Part shown: positions 1-4,678 of the stretch, one piece after another | Numbering within the stretch: position 1 is the stretch's first letter | Layout: each line of letters starts with the position of its first letter | Origin: an uncultured Lachnospiraceae bacterium | GTDB lineage: Bacteria; Bacillota; Clostridia; Lachnospirales; Lachnospiraceae | Reading direction: 5' to 3' | Assembly: GCA_910577675.1 (NCBI GenBank) | Contig: CAJTOR010000064.1 | Coordinates: forward strand, 1-13,266 | Length of the DNA stretch: 13,266 bases | Notes under the pieces: generated by a model | Databases searched by the model: none | Told to the model about the DNA's origin: nothing | The model's input: only the letters and a program-made list of their open reading frames with translations | Translations under genes and position numbers: made by a program

Positions 1-188
1 TAGGCGATTGCGAAACTCACTGACAAAAATTTATGCACTTTGTATAGAAACGAACTTGAAATGAATCGTCTAAGCTAAAAAGTTGTGCAAAATGGATATA
101 AAGGTCAAAATTTTAGTGAGGAGAGTTGCAAAAGGAAAGCTTAAATAAGCTAGGTTTTATGCGGCTTTTAGAGTTTCGCAATCACCTA
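1..188. mobile_element. Small element with 18-bp terminal inverted repeats (MITE-like)
   Basis: Positions 1-18 (TAGGCGATTGCGAAACTC) and 171-188 (GAGTTTCGCAATCACCTA) are inverted copies differing at one base. The 152 bases between them hold no convincing gene, but do hold a perfect internal hairpin (AGCTTA/TAAGCT, 138-151) and further CTCACT/AGTGAG inverted pieces (16-21 and 115-120). Short length, terminal inverted repeats and no coding capacity are typical of non-autonomous MITE-like elements. A third copy of the terminal motif lies at 13212-13227. I see no clear target-site duplication, and the left edge coincides with the window edge, so the true boundary is unknown. It could instead be a genome-wide intergenic repeat rather than a transposable element. 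Confidence 0.5.
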
Positions 189-216
189 AAAATACGAAAA
201 CATAAAAGGAGATACC

Positions 217-1005
217 ATGCAGCAGGCGGCGAACTCAATCCGGCTCACACAGGTAAGTGAGAACAATTTAAAAAACATTGATGTGGAAATCCCATATTAT
301 AAACATACCGTGATAGCGGGCGTATCCGGCTCGGGAAAATCGACACTCGCCTACGATGTAATCTATGCAACGTCACAGCGCAACAGCTTAGCTGCATGTC
401 GGATGGCGAAACAATATTCAGCACGAAAATGAAAAAACCAAAAGTCGGAAATATCGATGGGCTTTCCACCGTAATCAGCTTAAAACAAATCAGACCAAAC
501 CACAATCCCCGCTCCACAATTGGCATATTTACCAATATAGGTTCCCATCTAAGGAGCCTTATGACAATTGCCGACAAGTGTTCCTGCCCCTGCTGCGGCA
601 AACTGATTGCGCAGGGCAAAAAATTAAATCCCGCGATTTTTGAAAAAATATACGATCCCCTCTTTTCCCTGAAACCGGATAAAAGCACGGATTCCACGAA
701 GGAAAATGCGACATTTCCCCCCAGCTCTATGGTAAAAACCTATCCTGAAGGCACGGAGAAAAAAGTTAAGGATATCCTTACACACTGTGTATCCTACCTT
801 AAAGATAATACTTCCTATATATATCAACCTGTTCTTGCCAATCTGGAAAAATATGGAAATATCGAGGGATTCCGCCATGAAACCCGTCCACATGGATTCG
901 GCATTAATTACGAATGGCTTGTCCGCTGTGGTCTTGCCTGCCGTTACGGGATACCGGAAAAAATCCCGTTCTTAAAACAGGCGGAGAAGTTGGGATATAT
1001 TTGCA
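217..1005 (+). pseudogene. Truncated, frameshifted UvrA-family ABC ATPase remnant
   Basis: The reading frame starts at an ATG with a strong AAAGGAG ribosome site and encodes the N-terminus of a UvrA-type ATPase: an IRLTQVSENNLKNIDVEIP-like opening, then a Walker A motif (GVSGSGKST, about residues 35-43) and LAYDVIYATSQRN. The frame is lost near 381-395. The expected continuation (CMSDGETIFSTKMKKPKVG, then GLSTVISLKQ) resumes at 393 in another frame, consistent with loss of one base or gain of two. A CxCPCCG zinc-type cluster follows. UvrA proteins are usually above 750 residues; only about 260 remain. The last part, from about 730 on, is not recognisable to me as UvrA and runs into the convergent clpP. 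No second ATPase domain or signature motif is visible. Probably dead. I cannot tell whether it was a repair UvrA or a shorter UvrA paralogue. Confidence 0.75.
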
Positions 1006-1009
1006 TATG

Positions 1010-1624
1010 CTATTTTGCAACAGGTTCTTCCTCCCACCTACACCCAAGCACCCTGTCAATCAAACCATAGTCAAGAGCTTCCTGAGCTGTCATATAATGG
1101 TCGCGCTCCGTATCCTTTTCAATCTGCTCTTCGGTCTTTCCGGTATTTTGTGCGAGGATACGGTTTAAGCGCGACTTATTTTTCTGAATATGGTCAGAAA
1201 CTATCTTGATTTCCGTTGCCTGTCCCTGAACACCACTGCCGCTGATAGCGGGCTGATGAATCAAAATCTCTGCATTTGGAAGTGCAATGCGCTTGCCTTT
1301 TGCACCGCCGGCAAGCAAAAACGCGCCGAAGCTTGCCGCCAGCCCAATGCAGATTGTGGACACATCACATTTGACAAACTGCATCGTGTCATAGATCGCA
1401 AGCCCCGCCGTAATCGAACCGCCGGGACTGTTAATATAGAGGTTGATATCCTTTTCTGCATCCTGCGCTTCTAGAAAAAGAAGCTGCGCGACAACAAGCT
1501 GCGCCGAAACATCACTCACTTCCTCCCCAAGGAATATAATGCGGTCGGATAAAAGTCTTGAAAAAATATCGTAACTCCTCTCGCCGCGGCTGGTCTGCTC
1601 TATCACATATGGAATAGTACTCAT
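1010..1624 (-). CDS. clpP: ATP-dependent Clp protease proteolytic subunit
   Basis: This 204-residue protein has the normal ClpP length and architecture. ClpP forms a cytoplasmic barrel of two seven-membered rings that degrades substrates unfolded by ClpX or ClpC. Visible features are an N-terminus of the IPYVIEQTSRGERSYDIFSRLL type, the oxyanion region INSPGGS, the nucleophile Ser in GLAASFGAFLL, the catalytic His in EILIHQP and the Asp in ERDHYMTAQEA. The residue after the catalytic Ser is Phe where Met is usual, a conservative change. I chose the ATG at 1624 rather than the upstream in-frame ATG at 1720 because it gives the family N-terminus and overlaps the stop of the upstream regulator as ATGA, suggesting coupled translation. 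A second clpP elsewhere in the genome is likely, since housekeeping clpP normally sits beside tig or clpX, but this cannot be seen here. Confidence 0.95.
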   Translation of the reverse strand: MSTIPYVIEQTSRGERSYDIFSRLLSDRIIFLGEEVSDVSAQLVVAQLLFLEAQDAEKDINLYINSPGGSITAGLAIYDTMQFVKCDVSTICIGLAASFGAFLLAGGAKGKRIALPNAEILIHQPAISGSGVQGQATEIKIVSDHIQKNKSRLNRILAQNTGKTEEQIEKDTERDHYMTAQEALDYGLIDRVLGCRWEEEPVAK

Positions 1625-2103
1625 GCTGCCACCCTGCCTTTCCAAAGTCTGTGTAAAGACAGGTTCGGTGATAACCGGGTTCTTGAAGCAAAAGGGCGGT
1701 ACAAAACAGACTTTTTGCACATGTCGAAATTATTGCAGCGCAGAACAATTCTTTTATTTTTCCTGTAAACCTTAGGTGGGCACATATAAAGACTGCGAAA
1801 TGCCATCGTAAATGCCTGCGGTGATGCATACCCCGCCTCAAACGCGATATCAAGGACTGTGCGGTTTGTTTCAACTAATTGCTCTGCCGCCCTTGCCAGC
1901 CTGCGCTCCCTGATATATTTATAAATTGTTGTACCTGTGACCTCCGAAAAAACCCGCTCCATATAAAATTTCGAATAATTCAGTTCTCTTGCAATCTTAT
2001 CCAGTGAAAATTCATCCTCCAGATGATTATCCTCAAGATGGGAATCAATATAATCCCTGATCTTCCCGGCAACCATTACTCTCTGCAAATATTTTTCTTC
2101 CAT
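1621..2103 (-). CDS. Short AraC/XylS-type transcriptional regulator, coupled to clpP
   Basis: The protein has 160 residues, with an AraC-type double helix-turn-helix over about residues 10-110. The pattern FSLDKIARELNYSKFYMERVFSEVTG is the first HTH; the LDIAFEAGYASPQAFTMAFR segment followed by PPKVYRKN is the second. Unusually, the DNA-binding domain is at the N-terminus. Relatives with that arrangement often carry a GyrI-like effector domain of about 150 residues after it; here only about 45 low-complexity residues follow, so the effector domain may have been lost when clpP became joined. The start is set by an AGAGGAGG ribosome site seven bases upstream. The stop overlaps the clpP start (ATGA), so the two are one transcription unit and the regulator may control clpP or itself. 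Its ligand and targets are unknown. Confidence 0.88.
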   Translation of the reverse strand: MEEKYLQRVMVAGKIRDYIDSHLEDNHLEDEFSLDKIARELNYSKFYMERVFSEVTGTTIYKYIRERRLARAAEQLVETNRTVLDIAFEAGYASPQAFTMAFRSLYMCPPKVYRKNKRIVLRCNNFDMCKKSVLYRPFASRTRLSPNLSLHRLWKGRVAA

Positions 2104-2260
2104 CCAATTACCTCCTCTTTGTTATTCTCCTCACCTTTTCCAGTATATCATAGGACTTTAGAAAAATCTTCATAATAATTGCCCTGATTATAAACAGTGA
2201 TATCGGTTCCGTTTCTTTTCTTATTCGTCCATGTAATTGTCGGGTGGAACAGCACTGTTA

Positions 2261-2316
2261 GCTATTAAGCTGTAAAACTGTAAAGCTGTAAAACTATTAA
2301 GCTATTAAGCCATTAA
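2261..2316. repeat. Seven-copy 8-bp tandem repeat (RCYRTWAA)
   Basis: Seven consecutive octamers fit a common pattern: GCTATTAA, GCTGTAAA, ACTGTAAA, GCTGTAAA, ACTATTAA, GCTATTAA, GCCATTAA. Partial, degenerate copies flank them (2253-2260 and 2317-2324). The array is non-coding and about 155 bases upstream of the nearest predicted minus-strand gene start. Copies differ at only three or four positions, so the array looks like old slippage rather than a fresh expansion. It could provide phased protein-binding sites, or could be neutral. Confidence 0.85.
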
Positions 2317-2471
2317 ATTATTGTTACATCACCGCAGTATCATTATTGTCCAGAACACTATTTACCAACAATACTATTATAATATATCCATCCCTGATAC
2401 ACAAGAAAAGACTTACTTTAATAAAGCAAAAAACTTCAATTTTCTTTAAAATTTTTCCAGGATGACAGAAT

Positions 2472-2500
2472 TTGTCACACCCCAACTGTTAAAATAATGA
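2472..2500 (+). promoter_or_regulatory. Likely sigma-A promoter of the J-protein gene, with operator-like palindrome
   Basis: TTGTCA (2472-2477) is followed after 17 bases by TAATGA (2495-2500), about 40 bases before the gene start. The -35 box is the right half of a small inverted repeat, TGACA-GAATT-TGTCA (2463-2477), a position suited to a repressor or activator. The match to consensus is moderate. Confidence 0.5.
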
Positions 2501-2540
2501 TTAGAAGGGAAAACATCCCCTATATCACAAAAGGAGAAGT

Positions 2541-3422
2541 ATGGTAGTGAATACCAAAAGCAACAAGGAAAGCGAGGGAAAAATGACGGATTATTATGAA
2601 TTGCTGGAAGTTAAAAATACTGCATCCATCGAGGTTATCAGAGCCGCGTATAAAGCTGGGGTAAAGCGTTACCACCCCGACAATTACACGGACGAAGAAG
2701 ACAAAAACTGGGCTACGGAACAGTTAAAACTCCTAAACGAAGCGCTCGACCTGCTAACGGACGAAGACCGCAGGGCAGAATATGACATGGAACTTGCACA
2801 GGAAAAGCAATTTTCAAGTGCAGGATACCAGGACACAGAGGATACAGAATATGACCAAAACCAAGGCGATTTCTGGGATGATGAGAATAGGAACCCGGGC
2901 GAAAGAGAAAACTCCAAAGCATCCTCTTCAGGCAGGAGGAGGAACTCGAAAGCATCCTCCTCGGGCAGGAGGAGAAACTCAAAAGCATCCTCTTCAAGCA
3001 ACAATGGCAACCACGAAGATTTAGCCAGCCAGGTGGAAATTTTGATCCTTCAATGCGGGGACGAGGAAGACTATCTGAATTTACACGATATTATTTTGAA
3101 GAAACACGCGCCGGAAAGTGAAAAAATATGGATGCTTGGTATTTTGGATGAATTTACAAAAGTAAAACTGCAACAGGAACTAATCGATGAAAGCAAACTT
3201 GAGGACTACCGCAGCGAAGTTAAATCCACAAAGACTGGTATCACCGTCTGGGTCGTAATCGCTTTTGCCCTCTCCTCCAAATTCTGGTGGGTATTCTGTG
3301 TCATAATCTTTTTATGTATTTGCGCTTACAGCGGCTCTTCAGAAGAACGCGATAATCTCAAGCGGGCAGAATCCGCAGCAAAGCGCATTGCACTATACCG
3401 GATGAGAGGATTTAAAATCTAG
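2541..3422 (+). CDS. Membrane-anchored J-domain (DnaJ-like) protein
   Basis: The protein has 293 residues. A J-domain occupies about residues 16-82, with DYYELLEV, the hallmark HPD at 45-47 (RYHPDN) and an LNEALDLLTDEDRRAEYD helix; this module stimulates an Hsp70 such as DnaK. It has no G/F-rich, zinc or C-terminal substrate domain, so it is not housekeeping DnaJ. Next come an acidic stretch, then 2.7 copies of an 11-residue basic Ser-rich repeat (NSKASSSGRRR) at about 124-153. After that lies a region of unknown fold, a hydrophobic pair of segments at about 232-264 (ITVWVVIAFAL and WWVFCVIIFLCICAY), and a basic tail. It is probably membrane-bound with the J-domain in the cytoplasm. The ribosome site AAGGAG suits the ATG at 2541; a second ATG at 2583 also has a GAGGG site and would remove 14 residues. 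A decayed small gene follows 11 bases after the stop. Confidence 0.9.
   Translation: MVVNTKSNKESEGKMTDYYELLEVKNTASIEVIRAAYKAGVKRYHPDNYTDEEDKNWATEQLKLLNEALDLLTDEDRRAEYDMELAQEKQFSSAGYQDTEDTEYDQNQGDFWDDENRNPGERENSKASSSGRRRNSKASSSGRRRNSKASSSSNNGNHEDLASQVEILILQCGDEEDYLNLHDIILKKHAPESEKIWMLGILDEFTKVKLQQELIDESKLEDYRSEVKSTKTGITVWVVIAFALSSKFWWVFCVIIFLCICAYSGSSEERDNLKRAESAAKRIALYRMRGFKI
2910..2999 (+). repeat. 33-bp coding tandem repeat in the J-protein gene
   Basis: Units at 2910-2942, 2943-2975 and a partial 24-base copy at 2976-2999 encode NSKASSSGRRR, NSKASSSGRRR and NSKASSS. The copies differ mostly by synonymous changes (for example TCT/TCC, TCA/TCG, AGG/AGA). This suggests that the peptide is conserved by selection, or that the duplication is not very recent. 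The unit is a multiple of three, so changes in copy number keep the frame. Confidence 0.9.
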
Positions 3423-3433
3423 GCGGGGAGATA

Positions 3434-3803
3434 ATGGCATTTTGGATATTGCATAAGAATTTCACTTATACATTTTACTATTTGCCATGCATCAGGGCAA
3501 CAAAAAATATATTGACCTGTTCGAAGAGGTAAGCCCGGAACCTTACCAAAATATTCCATATAATAAAACGTAAAAGCTATATCAGCAAATGAAAATGGAG
3601 CTTTTTGTATCCGAACACGATGAGGATTTGTTGAATTTAATGGAAACTGTACATACCGAGGTGGAGATCCAAAGATAAGGATACAGTTTATTTTGGAGTA
3701 CAATAGCAGAACATTTATAACTCATGACATCGCCATCAACAAAGTGGGATAAAAGCTTTGGGATATCGCAACAAATATGGAAATGGTATTTGAAGAGTAT
3801 TGA
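3434..3803 (+). pseudogene. Decayed small gene downstream of the J-protein gene
   Basis: Reading across frames reconstructs one small protein of about 122 residues. An ATG at 3434 with a GGGGAG ribosome site gives MAFWILHKNFTYTF. A frameshift near 3465-3480 leads to FAMHQGNKKYIDLFEEVSPE and on to a stop at 3571. The same frame continues as KLYQQMKMELFVSEHDEDLL up to a stop at 3676. Another frameshift leads to IQFILEYNSRTFITHDIAIN, a stop at 3750, then KLWDIATNMEMVFEEY and a final stop at 3801. Consistent protein-like character in each piece argues for a former gene with two frameshifts and at least two premature stops. I do not recognise the family. Its place 11 bases after the J-protein stop suggests that it was the second gene of that operon. 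Confidence 0.6.
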
Positions 3804-3835
3804 TTTCACAGTGCCTATTTAAGCCCTGCATATAA

Positions 3836-3887
3836 AATTTTGTACAAAGCGTTTCTTCCCAATCACAAGGACGCTTTGTACAAAATT
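3836..3887. terminator. Perfect 17-bp inverted repeat, possible bidirectional terminator
   Basis: AATTTTGTACAAAGCGT (3836-3852) is matched exactly in reverse by ACGCTTTGTACAAAATT (3871-3887) around an 18-base loop. It lies between the end of the plus-strand J-protein unit and the end of the minus-strand XRE gene, the place expected for a shared terminator. The stem is A+T-rich, and its only U-tract is the outer part of the stem itself, so terminator strength is uncertain. Each arm also contains the palindrome TTGTACAA, so a protein-binding role is possible. Confidence 0.6.
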
Positions 3888-3903
3888 AATCCATCCAGGA
3901 TAA

Positions 3904-4230
3904 TTATTGCCCGTCCGCTTCCTTCAAATATTTAATAAAGGCAGACACCGCACATAATTTTTCCTCTGGAAGCTCCTGTACCTCCCTTAATAGGCGTTTT
4001 CTTTCAAGAGAGATATCCGCCGGGATAATATTTTCCTCCCCGTTTAGCTCACGAAGTGAAACATTCAATCCCTTTGCCAACTTAAAAGCGACCTCCAAAG
4101 CAACAGTTTTATTCTTGCGCGAAATAATGCTGCGTATGGTCGAATCCGGCAACCCTGACAGACGAGCAACTTCGGGAATGTTTAAGTTTTTTTGTTTCAT
4201 GATGGACTGCAATATTTCGTAAAAATACAA
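3904..4230 (-). CDS. XRE/Cro-CI family HTH repressor-like regulator
   Basis: The protein has 108 residues. An XRE-type HTH fills about residues 5-62: an ILQSIMKQKNL helix, then IPEVARLSGLPDSTIRSII as the helix-turn-helix with recognition helix, then VALEVAFKLAKGLNVSLREL. A charged C-terminal part (RKRLLREVQELPEEKLCAV) may mediate dimerisation; there is no LexA/CI-type peptidase domain. The start codon is TTG at 4230, about 11 bases after GGAAGGGAG; the next in-frame ATG (4200) would remove the first helix, so TTG is preferred. It is transcribed from a strong promoter (4294-4266) that faces away from the injection-system promoter and shares a palindrome with it. By position it is the best candidate for the repressor of that operon and of itself. 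Confidence 0.88.
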   Translation of the reverse strand: MYFYEILQSIMKQKNLNIPEVARLSGLPDSTIRSIISRKNKTVALEVAFKLAKGLNVSLRELNGEENIIPADISLERKRLLREVQELPEEKLCAVSAFIKYLKEADGQ

Positions 4231-4265
4231 AGCAATGAGATCTCCCTTCCAAACGGAATGTAAAA

Positions 4266-4294
4266 ATATTAGCGCAAATGCTGAAAAAAGTCAA
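4266..4294 (-). promoter_or_regulatory. Near-consensus promoter of the XRE regulator gene
   Basis: Read on the minus strand, TTGACT (4294-4289) and TAATAT (4271-4266) are separated by 17 bases, close to the sigma-A consensus. The start of transcription would fall near 4260, about 30 bases before the TTG start codon. The spacer overlaps the TTAGCGCAAATGC motif (4269-4281). Confidence 0.8.
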
Positions 4295-4351
4295 GTATAT
4301 GCTTGACGTTTAGCGCATTGCGTGATATTATATCAAATAATAATGCAATGC
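4269..4351. promoter_or_regulatory. Operator region between the divergent promoters
   Basis: Three kinds of symmetry or repetition are packed here. First, a perfect palindrome GTCAAG-TATATG-CTTGAC (4290-4307) contains parts of both -35 boxes. Second, TTAGCGCA is repeated at 4269-4276 and 4310-4317, each followed within a few bases by TGC, 41 bases apart (about four helical turns) and each inside a promoter spacer. Third, GCATTGC (4315-4321) and its inverse GCAATGC (4345-4351) flank the plus-strand -10 box. Such sites would let one or both HTH proteins block or switch the two promoters. Which protein binds which site is inference. Confidence 0.6.
4303..4331 (+). promoter_or_regulatory. Near-consensus promoter of the HTH gene and injection-system operon
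   Basis: TTGACG (4303-4308) and TATTAT (4326-4331) have an ideal 17-base spacer. Transcription would start near 4338, giving a leader of about 100 bases before the ATG at 4437. No other good promoter is apparent between here and 9500, and the downstream genes are closely packed, so this promoter probably drives much or all of the injection-system operon. Confidence 0.8.
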
Positions 4352-4425
4352 ATATCTTCAAGGTTACTTAATTGTACTCTTAAAAACAGAGATATGCAGG
4401 AAAGGAGTATGCAGGTTTACTGCAT
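4349..4425 (+). promoter_or_regulatory. Structured leader RNA with hairpin between ribosome site and start codon
   Basis: A 9-bp stem can form between TGCATATCT (4349-4357) and AGATATGCA (4390-4398). It is followed by the ribosome site AAAGGAG (4401-4407) and a second perfect hairpin, ATGCAG-GTTTA-CTGCAT (4409-4425). The ATG of the HTH gene is 29 bases after the ribosome site, too far for normal initiation, but folding the second hairpin would reduce the gap to about 12. ATGCAG is also present at 4394-4399, so CTGCAT can pair there instead and place the ribosome site in a loop, giving two exclusive folds. The leader also contains a six-codon mini-frame, ATG to TAA, at 4409-4429. I know of no matching riboswitch class. 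Confidence 0.45.
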
Positions 4426-4436
4426 TTAATAAAGCA

Positions 4437-4643
4437 ATGATCGATACTATATACAAAAATCTAGGCGCACTAATTGCCAAGCTGCAACTTAATCTCTCCG
4501 ACATAGCCGCTGGGTTGGGAATCACCCTTGCAACCTTGAAAAATAAATTTTTAGGGAAAGAATCTATTAATTTGGACGAAGCTTGTTACATAGCAAAATT
4601 GCTGAATAGTGACGCATACTACTTATTTGCAGAACTGGCGTAA
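4437..4643 (+). CDS. Small Cro-like HTH protein
   Basis: The 68-residue protein consists almost entirely of an XRE-type HTH: IYKNLGALIAKLQLN, then LSDIAAGLGITLATLKNKFLG and INLDEACYIAKLLNSD with a short YYLFAEL end. Size and shape match the Cro or antirepressor-type DNA-binding proteins of Firmicutes phages. It is the first gene after the strong plus-strand promoter, divergent from the XRE regulator and 35 bases before the ribosome site-adjacent start of the tip-toxin gene. It probably binds the operator region and sets expression of the operon together with its divergent partner; whether it represses or derepresses cannot be read from sequence. No ribosome site lies next to the ATG; the nearest (4401-4407) is 29 bases away across a hairpin. 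No better in-frame start was found. Confidence 0.8.
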   Translation: MIDTIYKNLGALIAKLQLNLSDIAAGLGITLATLKNKFLGKESINLDEACYIAKLLNSDAYYLFAELA

Positions 4644-4678
4644 GAATCTTATTCAATGTTTCTGAATCTAAACAGGAG

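Larger units (their letters stand above)
2104..2540. other. Divergent intergenic region between the AraC-type gene and the J-protein gene
   Basis: No gene is visible in these 437 bases. They must carry the promoters of both flanking, divergent genes. A TATAAT-like box on the minus strand (2187-2192) and a TATACT-like box closer to the AraC gene are possible -10 elements, but neither has a good -35. An octamer tandem repeat (2261-2316) and a plausible plus-strand promoter (2472-2500) are listed separately. The rest is A+T-rich with no terminator that I can support. Confidence 0.6.

Noticed and set aside
245..697. 150-residue open frame on the minus strand
   Set aside because: It is the antisense of the recognisable UvrA remnant, including the Walker A and zinc motifs.
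1512..1874. 120-residue minus-strand frame spanning the AraC-clpP junction
   Set aside because: It overlaps two well-supported genes in another frame and has no family features.
2261..2316. CRISPR array
   Set aside because: The repeats are 8 bp, directly abutting and without spacers, and no cas gene is present.
2684..3010. Minus-strand frame with Leu/Glu/Phe-rich repeats
   Set aside because: The repeats are the antisense of the coding 33-bp repeat in the J-protein gene.
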